A stretch of 64,000 nucleotides of DNA from Macrotis lagotis (lineage: Eukaryota; Chordata; Mammalia; Peramelemorphia; Peramelidae). The stretch covers positions 622,337,156 through 622,401,155 of the forward strand of contig NC_133666.1 in NCBI RefSeq assembly GCF_037893015.1. Reading direction: 5' to 3'. Below are positions 21,298 through 33,680 of this stretch, piece by piece (the first letter of the stretch is position 1; each line of letters begins with the position of its first letter). The position numbers and the translations under genes are program-made. The notes under the pieces are model-generated. The model saw only the letters and a program-made list of their open reading frames with translations, was not told where the DNA came from and did not search any database.

Positions 21298-22042
21298 TTT
21301 CCCAGCCTGGGCCTGGTTTTGGGGTGCTTCCTGAGCTTTTGGGACACTCCCACAAGGGTCTCAGTGTGTGGGGCTCTGTCCTTCCTTGTGGTCTGTGAAT
21401 GACCATATGTGCCCCCCTCTGCCACGGGGATGAATTGGGGGGGGCTTCTGTTCCATGGGGGTGCCTAGACTGTGATCAGTGTCTGAATGTGGTCAGAGTC
21501 CCAGAGTCCCGTTCCTGAGCTCTGCAGTCTTTCTTCACTCCCCTCCCTCAGCTCAATGGTCTCATGCCCTGGGGGCTCCTGCTTACCTGCTCTGCCTACT
21601 TCTGTTTCAGGATCTGGGCTGTGAAAAGACCATGCTGCTGGCTGTGTGCCCTGAGGGCTGGGCTCCAGGTGTTCTCTCTGGCAGGGGTCCCCTGCTGTTC
21701 TCTCACTTTGTGCCCAGTGCTCCTTGGCATGTAGCTCCAGAGACTCCCCTGCTGCTGTGAGCTGGGGCTCCCAGCACCCTGGGGCTGCCTCTGGGAGGCT
21801 GAAGTTCTTTTGCTCTGGTGGGCCACCCCTCTGGTGGGCCACCCCTGTGGTGGGCCACCCCTCTGAGCCCAGGGAGCTCTTTTCCAGGTTACCTTGAGTA
21901 GGAGAACTGCCTCACTGGGTCCCTTTGTGGGTTCTTTCTCTTGAAAGTTTAGTTAGAGTCCTTGGCTTATGAGTTTTATCAGAGAATGCCTAAGACTCGA
22001 TCCTTTCTTGTCACCATCTTGGCTCCCTGTCTATTATCTTTT

Positions 22043-22780
22043 AAAAGTTTTTTAAAAAATTCATTTTAAACAAGTACAAAATGAGAAAAAGGGTATTTCC
22101 ATGTATACATCAGAAGATATGAGGAAGTTCAATAAAAAAAATTCCCATTAAATTAAAACCCATGTAATAAATCCTATGCATTGTTGTCAAAGAAACCCAG
22201 TTTTTCTATATTTTCTTTTTTCTTTTCTTTTTTTTTTGCTGTATACATTTTATGTGTTGTGAAGTTAGGAATGACAAGTCTTGGCAACAGATTAGATGTA
22301 GGGGATTAGTATGAGGAAGAAGTGAAGGATCACATTGATGCTGACAGCTGGGTGATAAGGAGGATGTTGTTGCCCTTAAGAGAAATAGGAATTTTGGAAA
22401 AATCTCAGAGAGGGAAGGAACTTTAGAAATCATCTGTTCCCAACATATACCTAAATGAGGATCCCCTCTACAACATACCCAGATAACAGTCTTCTAGTTA
22501 CCTCTTTAATACTTCAAGTGAAGGGAGACCCATGACAACTCCAAAGGCAATTTATTCCATATGTTCTAATTTTAACTTTTAGGAAATTTTTTACACTTAA
22601 TATAAAACTATTTCTTTGCTTCTTCTACCAAATGTTTCTGTTTTTGTCACCAGAATGATAGGAGAGCCCTTCTAAGACCAAAACAAAGAGAGGTGGAAGA
22701 AAGGGATCATATGAAAATTCTCAGGATGAAAACATACATCAGTAGTATAAAACTCAAATAGAAAAGATCCATCCTGAATT
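22043..22780. other. Unassigned stretch
   Basis: No confident family. The first 130 bp are A-rich, and 22218-22240 is a CT/T run. Confidence 0.35.
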
Positions 22781-23300
22781 TCCATCGGTTGAAGAAAGGC
22801 CTAAGAACTTGTGGACTATGATTGTAATGGAATAATGCTGCACTGTAACAAATGATGAGCAGAATGAATTCAGAAAAACCTAAATAGATGTACATGAACT
22901 GATATAAAGTGAACAGAACCAGTAACAGCAGTATAGTACAAGGATCAACTATGAATAATTTAGGTAGACTCAGCAATTCATGATCCAAAACATGTTGGAT
23001 CCAAAAGACATCTTGAAAAAAGTTATTCACTTTCAGAGAAATAACTGATGGAGTATTGATGAAAATTGAAGCATACTATTTTTCACTTTATTTTTTCATT
23101 TTTTGTTATCTTTTTTCACAATATAACATGGAGATATGTTTTGCAAAATTGCATCTGTATAACTTATTTCAATTTGTTTACTATTTCAGGGAGTGGGAAG
23201 GGAGGGAGAAAGTGCAAGAATTCAGAACTCAAAATTAAAAAAATGAGTGTTAAAACTTGTCTATATATGTAATTGGGAAGAAATTTTTTTTAAAAAGAAA
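22780..23300 (+). mobile_element. L1 3' end, sense
   Basis: Contains 'GACTATGATTGTAATGGAAT', 'AGATGTACATGAACTGATAT', 'GAAGCATACTATTTTTCACT' and a terminal 'TATATATGTAATTGGGAAGAA'-like segment. 5'-truncated, diverged. Confidence 0.7.
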
Positions 23301-24620
23301 TCGTTCCTGTTGCTATATATTGACAAAGAAAATCACAAATTTGCATCATCTTTGTTATGTTTTCATTTATTTTTTGTTAAACATTGCCCTATTACATTTC
23401 AATCATGTTGGGGCAACACTAGGGAATTTGGAAGGGTTGGGACCAGTAGGCCAGAGTTTGACAGCTCTGATTTATACTGCTAATATTTGAATATTTCCAA
23501 ATTCTGTAATTATGTGGGAGTAGATAATTCCTTTTCACTGGAATACTTTACCATCCTTCTGCACCTTAGTAGCTACTGTTGCTTTTGGCCAAAAAAGAAT
23601 CCACTACCTGTTGATGAAGCACTGTTGAGCTTAGGTTGGTACTTGGCATAGATACACAACCCAGGCATCAGGCCTCTTTTCAAATCCTTTTCAACATGGC
23701 ATAACCTGCTAAACTCTTTTTTTCCTATGGAATAACTTTTGAGGGTTTTTGTTTAACACTGCAATAGGGCATCAGAAGAGGATAGTAATGAAATTTTAGC
23801 CTTCATTACCTGTTTCATTCAACTGAAGCATTCACTCATTGCATGTCTGACTTAAAGAAAATTGATGGGCTGCATGTCAAAAATGGATGGCAAGGGGTGG
23901 GTGGGTGATAAACTATTTTGTTCTCCACACAAATGTCCTCTCTCTTCTTCCCTTCTAGAGGGGTTTATGACCTACCAGGCAAGACCCAAAATGTATATAG
24001 ATGTCATGGAAAGGAAATCTATTATTTACAATTTGTACTATATCAATAAAAGACTTTATTTCATCCACTGCTACATGTCAAGACTGGGAGAAGCATCAAA
24101 CTGGACTACAGAGATTGGAGGTTTCTATGGGGCAAGCAGACTTTTCAGTATTTCCCACAGACACTTTTTTATTAGAAAATTTATAATCATGCTGGGCTCA
24201 CAACTGATCAGTCACTGACCTTACAGTCAATTCTTTGGGTTTCAAGAGTGGGGCAGGTACTTTCAAATATGCTAATTTGTCATTGTTCTTAGTGATCTGA
24301 AAAAAAGATTGACTTCTGTTTGTTTTTTGGTTATCGTTTTACATTTTCATTTACAATGAAATTGAGACTTTTTCTAATATGGCATTATTCATTTCAAAAG
24401 ATATAATGCAGTACCCTTTCCTTCCCACCCCTCCCACTATATAGATAAAAAATATTTGAGTGCTCTAACAACTAAGAAAATCAGGGAATCTCAGAAAATG
24501 GTACTTGATTTAAGCCTTGAAGGGAAGACTGATTCTTAACTTAAGATGAAAACATGGTGCATTATAGGCCAAGGGGAAAACTTATATAAAGTTTTGAAGG
24601 TAGAGAAATGGAATGTTAAG
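23301..24620. other. Unassigned stretch
   Basis: No repeat, RNA or exon that I can support. A + open frame at 23862-24218 has no domain features. Confidence 0.3.
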
Positions 24621-25135
24621 TTTAAGGAGTAGTTCATACCATTATTATAAAGAAATTATGAGCAGCATGATTTCAGAAAAAACTGGAAAGACATGAACTG
24701 ATGCAAAGCAAAGTGAACAGATCTAAGGCAATATTGTACAGAACAACAGCAAAATAGTGTGATCATCAACTGTGAATTACTTAGCTTGGATCAACAATAC
24801 AATGATCCAAGACAATTCCAAAGAATTCATGATGAAAAATTCTGTCCATCTCCAGAGAAAGAACTGATTGAGTTTGAATGCAGATTGGAGCATATTAATT
24901 TTCATTTCATTTTTTTTAATGTTTTGTTGGGGGGATCATTTTTTCACAACATATCTAATATGGAAATAGGTTTTACAGGATTGAACTTAACAATATAACC
25001 TACATCAAATTGCTTACCCTCTCAAGAATGGAGGAAGGGAAAGAAGAGGGGAGAGAATTTGAAATTCAAAATTCAAAAAAGTGTTAAAATTATGTTTATA
25101 TGTACCTGGTGGAAAATAAAATATTATTCAAAAAG
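24621..25135 (+). mobile_element. L1 3' end, sense
   Basis: Markers: 'AGACATGAACTGATGCAAAG', 'GATCATCAACTGTGAATTAC', 'CAGAGAAAGAACTGATTGAG', ending 'TGTACCTGGTGGAAAATAAA' and an A-rich tail. Confidence 0.72.
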
Positions 25136-26055
25136 AGTTACTTTAAGTATATAAAAATAACTAGTAGTCCACTTTGTCTGGAATATAGAGTACTTTCAAA
25201 AAGATGAAAATCCCCCAAATCTAGGGCCTTCTGAGACCTTTAAGGTCTACTTGAGAGAAGACTACCTCTACTCTGTACATTGTTCATGTCCCTTCTTCCT
25301 ACCTAGACTCTCTTTGTCCTACTCTCTTTTGAAAACTTTTATCACTCATGCTTGTACTTCATATATGCTTCAGTTGGTTCCCCAACAATAGCCAATACCC
25401 AGTATTTTTCTTTCTATCTATGACAGCAGAGATGGGAAACCACTCCAACTCAGTTTGCATGTTCTTCTGTTGCCTCAGAAAACTGCTCTGGAAATGGTTG
25501 GAACTCACTAACTCAAAGGGATGAGGTGAACTTATCAAAACTGGATTGATGACCCCTCCTAACTACCAACACTTCCTTCTCCTATGGGGGCCTCAAGACT
25601 AACACATGCAGAATCATAGTGCATCTTTCTCTGGCTATCCCTGCTCTCCCAGGCTCTTGTTCCTATAAGTTTCATTTTAGTCCTCGATTCTCCCTTTATA
25701 ATATGCAATTATAAAAGAGCTAAGGGGCCATATGTTATAGCTGGTTTCAAGTCCTGTGCCTGACACATACCAGTATGACCATCATCAAAGTACTTAAACT
25801 ATCAATACCCTGAGTAACTAGACTTATCTACATTTCACTGGCAGAGGGAACTTCTAACACTAGGCAAATTCTGTTTTAAGCATAAGTTCCTAATTCCTCC
25901 AACAATAGGTTAGGGCTCAGTTTTTCCTTAAAAGATATTGAGACATTTCTCCTATCTAGATTGGCTCAGGGCTCAAAAGGCTAAGCAAGTTTATGCCATT
26001 TCCTGGTACTTAAATACAAACTATTAGATAGATTTCCAGGGACACACTGATCCTT
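25136..26055. other. Unassigned stretch with a possible MIR trace
   Basis: 25730-25815 ('TATAGCTGGTTTCAAGTCCT' and 'CATCAAAGTACTTAAACTAT') is weakly MIR-like in + orientation. The rest is unrecognised. Confidence 0.3.
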
Positions 26056-26250
26056 GAATAATAGGTGATGCTATTTATCCTTTATTCTTGAAGAATGATA
26101 TCAGGGATATGATGACATGACATGCATGTGAATTAGATTTGAGTGGGTGGGGCTTTGCAAATTCACCAACCTCATTTTCTCCTCCATAAGCATCTGGGTT
26201 CATTGACCAGATATGAATCCGGGCAACTGGAGATGGCCTGGGATGTAAGA
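26056..26250 (+). mobile_element. RTE-mobilised-type SINE fragment
   Basis: Shares 'TATGATGACATGACATGCAT', 'TTCTCCTCCATAAGCATCTG' and 'GGGCAACTGGAGATGGC' with the element at 14461. Confidence 0.6.
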
Positions 26251-26937
26251 CTGTTGCTGAAAATATGACCTGCTAAAACTTTCAGAAGTTTAAATGGAAC
26301 ATGAAAGAATTCATTTAAAAGACTGACTCTGACCAAGAAGAATTCAGGGACAAAAAAGTTTATGTATTGCTGGGGTTAACAGAAACTAAGAGAAAAAGAT
26401 TAGCAATAGTAGCAGTAGTAGCCACCATGACAGAATGAATAATAAGGAAGGATATGGGACATGAGAATTTATTTGGGGGATCATGCTCCACAAGAAGAGG
26501 CCAACTTCCTAAAGGAAGAGTAGAGGATGAGCTTTTAAAGGGACAGGAAGATGAGGTAGTTAGATATATGTTGAGGGGCAGTAACTCAGAGAGCAGAGAT
26601 GATTTAATTAGGGATATTTAGAGAATGACATGTGGATGAAGGTCTGTAGTTCAAAGGCTTCTTTCAGGATAGGGTAGGGATCCTTTTTTTTGGTTGAAAT
26701 GGGTTTTTCAGTGCTTGGGGCAGGGATTTATTGAGTACTTGCCAGGGAAGGGTAAAATACTTTATTCAAAAGTTCATTGACCCCATCTGAATAACTCATA
26801 TCACAGGATGGGGTCAGTGTTAATGTAAGGTACATGGTCAGGCAGAGGGAATAGATTAATTATGGAAACTATTTCTCTTTAACATTTCCTTTACTAATTT
26901 TAGAACATATTTCTCGTGACAATTTCTCTTTTACAGA
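26251..26937. other. Unassigned stretch
   Basis: No family recognised. Confidence 0.3.
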
Positions 26938-29625
26938 GCCAAGATGGTAGAGTCAAGGCAGGAAATCCTAGCAGTTCTCCCCTAGACCACTCCAAATATC
27001 TTTAAATAACAACTCTAACCAAATTCTAGAGTGACAGAATCCACTGATTGAAACAATTTTCCAGCCCAAGACAACTTGGATTATCCAAGGAAAGGTCTGC
27101 TGCACCATGGTTAGAAAGGGCCTGCAGCATAGCCCAGGTCACTGAGCAAACCGACTCCAGTCAACCAGGAATAGCCCATGGGGCTCCTAGGAGAATCTGG
27201 GTCCATGGCAGTGGGGCAATTCCAGACCTCTCAGTTCAGAGATTGACAAGGACAATTTGGAAGGTCAGCAGAAAAACTCAGCCACATCAGAATGAGAGTG
27301 GCATCCAATCCAGCTCAAGTCTCAGCATAATTCCAGCCCTGGGAACCAGGAACAGGACTATGGTACCACCCAGCAGGGAATGACCTGACTGCTACTTCCA
27401 GACTGTTCAGTCCACAGATGGTAAGGGGGTCAAGGAAGATGGCAGTAATTTCTTTGCTATCTATTCCTGAGGCAGGACTCTGTGGCTTTGCCCATACTCA
27501 GATACAGGTTGCAGTGTGGGATCCCAGTTTCAGGAAAAAGATCTATACTTACATAGTGGAGCAGGGAACCTCCTCACAGCTCAGGGCAGAGAGGAGTGCT
27601 TGTGGTCATCCACAGACCAGAGCACAAACCAGGAGAATTGTCAGAGCTTCTATAAGACTATGAAGGAATTGCAGTCCCCAAGGGTTGTCCCTGAAAATAG
27701 CTATAAAAATCCTTAATAGCTTGGGAAAGTATTTCATCCACCCTGGAAGCAGAGCCCCACTGAAACAAAGAGTTAAAATCAAGTCATAGACTGGGGAAAT
27801 GAGGAAACAACAGAAGGAAAAAAAATCCTATCATGGACAATTACTTTGGTCCCATGGAGGATCAAACTACACTCTCAGAAGATAAGAAAGTTAAAGTTTC
27901 TGTATCCAAAACTTCCATGAATAATATAAATTGGACTCAGTCTATGGAAAAATTCAAAAATGATTTTGAAAAGCAAGTAAAGGACTTAGAGAAAAAATTG
28001 GAAAGAGAAAGGAGAGAGATGTAGGAAAATCATGAAAACCAAATTAGCAGCTTGGTGAAAGAATTACAAAAAAATTGGAGAAAATAGCATCTTAAAAACC
28101 AATTAATGTCAAATAGAAAAAAACAGTCCAAAGGCCAAGTAGGAGAGAAGAATGTCTTAAAAAAACAGATTTGACTAGATGAAAAAGGAGATACAAAAGC
28201 TCTCTGAAGAAAATAGTTCCTTCAAATGTAGAATAGAGCTAAGGTGATGAGTGTGTGAGAAATCAAGAAACAATAAAACAAAAATAAAAGAATGAAAAAC
28301 TAGAAGAAAATGTGAAATATCTCATTGGAAAAATAACTTACTTGTGAAACAGATCCAGAAGAGATATTTTAAAAATTGTTGGGCTATCTGAAAGACATGA
28401 CCAGGAAAAGAGCCTAGACTTCATTTTTCAAGAAATTCTCTTGGAAAATTGCCCTGATATCCTAGAAACAGTAAAATAGACATTGAGGGAATCCACTGAT
28501 CACATTATGAAAGAGATCCCAAAATAAAAACTCACAGGAATATTATAGTCAAATTCTAGAATTCTCAGGGCAAGAAGAAAATATAAGCCATCAGAAAGAA
28601 ACAATTCAAATATTGTGGAACTATAGTCAAGATAACACAAAATTTAGTAGCTTCTATATTAAGGTCTCATATGGCTTAGAATATGATATTCCATAAGGCA
28701 AAAGCACTTGGACTGCAATTGAGCATCAACTCCTTGTCAAAACTGAACATCCTCTTTTAGGGGAAAAGATGGACATTCAATGAAATAAAGGACTTTCAAA
28801 CTTTCCTGTTGAAATGATCAGAACTGAACAGAAAGTTTGATCTCCAAGTACAGCATTAAGGTGAAGCACAGAGAGGGTGGATGGGAAGGACAAATATGAG
28901 GGATTTAACAATATTGAACTGCTTGTATATCTGCATGGGAAGATGATACTGATAACTCTTATGAACCTTCTCATGTGCAATTAGAGGAACATATATAGAC
29001 AAGGCACAGGATGGAGCTGAATATGAAGGTATAATATATTATAAAGATAGAGTTAATGGGCAAGAAAGGAATGTTCTGGGAGACAGGGAAAGGAAAGGTA
29101 GGATGGAGTAGGTTTTTTTTCAGTTAAAAGAGGCAAGATGTAGAAGGGGGAGAAGGTGAGAGGGAATGAGTGAGACTTCACTCTCATCAGAAGTGGCTCA
29201 GAGAAGAAGTAACATGCCCAATTGGGTATAGAAAGTGGGTCTAGAAATCTATCTTACTCTGGAGGAAAATAAAAGAGGAAAGGAATGGGAGACAGGGGAC
29301 AGAGGGAAGGGAGAGGGGGTATAGGTGACAGAAGAGAGGAAAGATCATAGGAGAGGGTAATCAGGTACAATACATTTTTGAGGAGGAATGGGGAGAAAGG
29401 AGAAAGAGAATAGAATAAATGACAATGTAGAGAAATGGAATGGAGGGAAATGTAGCTAGCAATAATAACTATGGGAAAAAAACTGAAACAACTTCTCTGA
29501 TGGACTTATGAAAAAGAATGTTGTCTATCCAAAAGACAGAGTTGATGGTATCTGAATACAGACTGAAGCACACTTTTTTTCTCTAACTTTGTTTTCCTGT
29601 GGTTTCTCTTTGTGGGGTGTTATGT
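26938..29625 (+). mobile_element. HAL1 (half-L1), second subfamily, sense
   Basis: Starts at 'GAGCCAAGATGGTAGAG' and carries a 5'UTR to about 27830. ORF1 remnants run from MDNYFGPMEDQTTLSEDKK (27833) through a coiled coil that hits a stop at 28022. C-terminal ORF1 matches continue to about 28860, then a purine-rich 3'UTR to about 29625. It aligns along its length with 34825-37487. There is no ORF2 and no SINE modules. Confidence 0.78.
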
Positions 29626-29781
29626 TTATTTCTACATGACTAAGGTAGTAATATTTGTCACAAGAATTTGGCAAGAAATGTCAGGAGTACCCTACCCTAT
29701 ATCTCATGGGGGGGTCTCACCCTCAATTTGAAAGATTGCTTTCTCCCACCTACTTCTCCTCAGAAAGCCACATGAACTTGG

Positions 29782-29885
29782 TGGGTAGTTGTTATCCTTC
29801 ATTCTCAAAGAAGACCAAAAATTACATCATTATGTTGGGGTCAAGGTATAATGTGTCTGATTGTGGCTGATCAGACTAGTATGAA
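29782..29885 (-). mobile_element. RTE 3'-end fragment, antisense
   Basis: 'CCTTCATTCTCAAAGAAGAC' and 'TGTGGCTGATCAGACTAGTA' are the complement of the RTE end seen sense at 577-660. Confidence 0.65.
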
Positions 29886-30636
29886 GTGTTAGGTTCTATC
29901 ACAAGTCAGGCATAAATTGCTTGTAGCAACATTTGAAGTGGAGATGTTTCTAAATTTGTGTATTTCAACATTTCTTTTGAGTTATCATAGCTCTGTGTTG
30001 TTCATAGAGCAGATAGAGCTTTATTTAAAACTATTCCCCTGAAAAAGGAAGTTCATAGGTTCCACCAGGTTACCTAAGGTAGAGTGCAGGACATTAGAAA
30101 AGAAGAAGACTTAGTTTAATACAACTTCTTGACAATATAGAGGGGGAAACTGAGGAGTTAGTGAGGGAGTTAGATTAGATAATCTTTGCTGTCCCTTCCA
30201 GCTTTAGATCTATGAGCCTTTGATCTTTCCAGAGGCTTAGAACTACCAGTGTCGCTCCTACTCTTCAAGTGCAAGAAGACTGCTCATGGACTTGGGAGTA
30301 AGAACACCTTCCCAGTAGATACCAGTTACTTTAGAAATGAAAAACAGAGACTATGTCCTGCTTCCCACAAGCCTCAGAAATCTAGGTGAAGGAAAGATTG
30401 TCATGGTCTTTTGCTATCTTTCTTCCTCCTCCCTATCCTTACCAAGTTTTTAATTCTAGGCAATTCCCACTTACCCCAAGAGCAAAGAATTTTAAATGGT
30501 CTCCATGGTTATATGGAAAAATTCTCTAAATCACTAATAATTAATGTACATTAAAACATTATAGATTGTTATATTGTTATATATTGATTAAAACAGGTTA
30601 TATATTGATTAAAAAGGTTGTTATAATATTGAACTT
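29886..30636. other. Unassigned stretch
   Basis: 30165-30230 ('CTGTCCCTTCCAGCTTTAGA') resembles a common degenerate mammalian repeat end. Nothing else recognised. Confidence 0.3.
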
Positions 30637-30822
30637 AGACATGGGTTTAAATCTAAATTTGAAGATGGGACTGCAGTAGGAAACAGACTAACTGGCTGGA
30701 AGTGGAGAGCTAGGAGAAAGGAAAAAAGGTAGGTCCAGAATGGGGTCTAGATCAGTTGGAACAAGAAGCAACTAAAGAGTTCCATAGCTGGAAAGTAAGG
30801 TTGCCATTTCCAAATTATAATA
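30637..30822 (+). repeat. Direct duplicate of 38199-38378
   Basis: About 185 bp shared with 38199-38378 in the same orientation, including 'GATGGGACTGCAGTAGGAAA' and 'GGGGTCTAGATCAGTTGGAA', at roughly 90% identity by eye. Flanks differ. The origin is unknown: an unrecognised repeat or a small local duplication. Confidence 0.85.
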
Positions 30823-30839
30823 TAACAAAAAATAATTTT

Positions 30840-31201
30840 ATACCTCACAACCATCAGCTTGGTGACATTGAAAAAATAGAAAATGACAAATTCTGAAGGG
30901 ATTTTGGGAAAGCAAGTACATTGATGTATTATTAGTAGAATTATAAACTTGTCTAGCCATTGTGGAAAACTTTTTAGAACTAGTTCCAGGAAGTTATTAA
31001 ATTGTTCTTGCCCCTTGATTGTCAGATACCACTACTAGATTTATACCTGAAAGAATACAAGAAAGTGAAAATAGTTCATATATACAAAAATGTTCATATC
31101 TATTCTTTTTATAGTGGCAAAGGCATAGAATTGATGTAGTTACCTATCATTTGGGAAATTACTGAACAGGTAAATTATAATTTAATGTCAATAATATTCT
31201 T
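30840..31201 (+). mobile_element. L1 3' end, first half (split by HAL1 insertion)
   Basis: Sense L1 ORF2 C-terminal region ('GATGTATTATTAGTAGAATT', 'ATACCACTACTAGATTTATA'). It resumes at 34457 after the HAL1 insertion. Confidence 0.7.
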
Positions 31202-31423
31202 TTTTTAAGGCCCTATTTTTTATTTTTTTACTTTATTTTCTTTTTTCCATTTATTTATTTATTCTCATTTTGTACAAATAATTTTTTTATACATTACTAA
31301 AATATTCTTGTTTAAGAGTAAACATAATACCCCCTCCCCCAAAATATAGACCCACATGAGTGATAAAGGGGAGAGGAAAATAATAACAATGATAATAATA
31401 ATAAATAATAATAATAATAATAG

Positions 31424-32095
31424 GTATGGCCAGGTGGCACAGTGGACAGAGAACCAGCCCTGGAGCCAGGAGCACCTGAGCCCAAATCCAGCCCCATACA
31501 CCCAACAATCACCCAGCTGTGTGATCCCATGCAAGCCACACCAACGCCACTGCCCTGCAAAAACCAAAAAAAAGACCCAAAATAAAATAAAATAGTAATA
31601 ATAATAGTAGAGGAGACTGGGTGGCAGACAGAGCACTGACCCTTGAGCCAGGAGCACCTGGGTCCAAATCTGACCTCAGACACCCAACAATCACCCAGCT
31701 GTGTGGCCCCAGGCAGTCCACCCATCCCAATTTGCCCTGCACCCCCCAAAAATAATAATAAAAAATGTGCTTCAGTCTTTGTTCCAACACCTCCAGCTCT
31801 GTCGTAGGTAGATCACATTCATTATGATAAGTCCATCACAAAAGTTACTTCCATATTTTTCCATCATTGCCATTGCTGATTGCAACTCCCTCCATTCGTA
31901 CTTCTCCACTACCATGTACTATATTTTCTCTCTCCTTTCACTCTGTCTCTGCTGTAGGGTATCTGAGTAGCGCATCAGACAGATCCCTGACCAAGAGGCC
32001 CTGAGCCCACATACCACCCCTTAGGCCCAGAATCCACCCGACCCTATGGTCCTGGACAAGCCATCCAATACCAGCCCCTTGCAAGAAGTAAAAAG
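31424..32095 (+). repeat. HAL1-embedded SINE modules 1-3 (second copy)
   Basis: Module 1 31424-31566 (GGTATGGCCAGGTGGCACAG), module 2 31611-31745 (GGAGACTGGGTGGCAGACAG), module 3 31955-32095 (GGGTATCTGAGTAGCGCATC). They are separated by (TAA)n-like spacers and about 210 bp of HAL1 sequence. Confidence 0.85.
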
Positions 32096-32594
32096 GTAAA
32101 TGTGTTATATCTGACCACTCTCCTCCCACGGTCCATTCTCTCTTCCATCACTCACACTCCCTCTCTTCCCCCTGTCCTCTTTCTCTCCTTCTTAGTCCAG
32201 ATGTCTATACCCCATTGTATATATATGCTGTTTCCTCTCCTAGCCACCTCTGATGAGAGTGAAGTTTCCCTCATTCCCCCTTGCCTTTCCCCTTCCATAT
32301 CATTGCAATAGCTCATTGTAATAAAGAAAAGTCTTATTATATGAAATATCTTAGCCTATACCTCCTTTCCTTTTTCTTTCTCCCATTACATTTCCCTTTT
32401 ATCTACTGACACCATTATTACACCATATTTTATCTTCGAATTCAGCTTTCTCCTATGCTTCATCTATAAAAGCTCCTTCTACCTGCTCTATTAAATGAAA
32501 AGGTTCATATGAGTATTATCAGTATCATTTTCTATGCAGGAATACTTGCAGTTCATCATCATTAAGTCCCTCATATTTTCCCCTTCTCCTCCAC

Positions 32595-33680
32595 TCTCTA
32601 TGCTTCACCTGAGTCCTGTATTTGAAGATCAAACCTTTTGTTCAGCTCTGGCCATTCCAGCAGGAACATTTGAAATTCCCCTGGTTCATTGAAAGTCCAT
32701 CTTTTTCCCTGGAAGAGGACATTCAGTTTCACTGGATAGTTGATTCTCGGTTGCATTCTAAGGTCTTCTGTCTTCTGGAATATTACATTCCAAACCCTAT
32801 GAGCTTTTAATGTAGTTGCTGCTAAGTCCTGTGTGATCCTGACTGCAGCTCCATGATATTTGAATTGTGTCCTTCTGGCTGCTTGTAATATTTTCTCTTT
32901 GATTTGGGAGTTCTGGAACTTGGCTGTAATATTCCTGGGGGTTGTTTTTTTGGATCTCTTTCTTGGGGAGATCAGTGGATTCTCTCCATTTCTATTTTGC
33001 CCTCTGCTTCTAGGATATCAGGGCAATTTTCCTATAGTAATTCTTTGAAAATTATGTCAAGGCTCTTTTCCTGATCATGACTTTCAGGTATTCCAATAAT
33101 TTTTAAATTATCTTTCCTAAATCTGTTTTCTATATCAGTTGTTTTTTCAGTGAGATATTTCACATTTTCTTCTAATTTTTCATTCTTTTGGTTTTGAAGT
33201 ATTGTGTCCTGATTTCTGGTAAAATCAGCAACCTCCTTCAGTTCCATTCTTTGTCTGAAGGATTTGTTTCCCTCAGAGAGCTTTCTTGTCTCTTTTTCCA
33301 TCTGGCCAATTCTGCTTTTTAAAGCATTCTATTCCTCAATAACTTTTTGAACTTTTATCCATTTGACCTAAGCTGGTTTTTAACATGTTATTTTCTTCAG
33401 CATTTTTTTGGATCTCCTTGACTAAGCTGCTGACCTCTTTTTCATGTTTTTTTTGCATCTCTCTCATTTCTTTTCCCAATTTTTCTTCTATCTCCCTCAC
33501 TTGATTTTCAAAGTCTTTTTTGAGCTCTATCATAGCCTGAGCCCAATTTCTGTTTTTCTTGGAGTCTTTAGATGCAGGAGCTTGGACTTCCTCATCTTCA
33601 GATTGAGTATTTTGCTCCTTCTTGGATCACAGGCCATGTATTTCTCAATGGTGTTCCTCTTTTTTCTCTGCTTCCTCATT
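32595..33680 (-). pseudogene. HAL1 ORF1 (L1 ORF1p-like), broken
   Basis: Contains the coiled-coil segment (…IEEKLGKEMREMQKKHEKEV…, 33336-33533), the segment ending ENVKYLTEKTTDIENRF and GIPESHDQEKSLD (33032-33301), and the C-terminal LNVLFQGKRWTF block near 32700. Frame changes at about 33030 and 33330 and a lost start region make it non-coding. Confidence 0.78.

Larger units (their letters stand above)
18825..22042 (-). mobile_element. Complete HAL1 (half-L1) carrying three SINE-derived modules
   Basis: The target repeat ATTATCTTTT (18825-18834 and 22033-22042) brackets about 3.2 kb on the minus strand. In element order: 5' end near 22030 (GAGCCAAGATGGTGAC), GC-rich 5'UTR with three GTGGCCCACCA repeats, ORF1 (about 21297-20212), then a 3' region to 18835. 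There is no ORF2. The 3' region contains three modules related to tRNA-headed SINEs, in + orientation: 19014-19150, 19205-19340 and 19552-19700. Having both ends with a duplication and no ORF2 fits the HAL1 class of non-autonomous L1 derivatives. Confidence 0.85.

Noticed and set aside
27048..27383. 111-residue + frame
   Set aside because: Lies in the 5'UTR of the plus-strand HAL1 and is not preserved in the copy at 34.8 kb.
31265..31749. Overlapping frames of 130-145 residues on the minus strand, and similar ones at 18859-19317
   Set aside because: They run across the SINE modules and A-rich spacers of HAL1; the same pattern appears in both copies.
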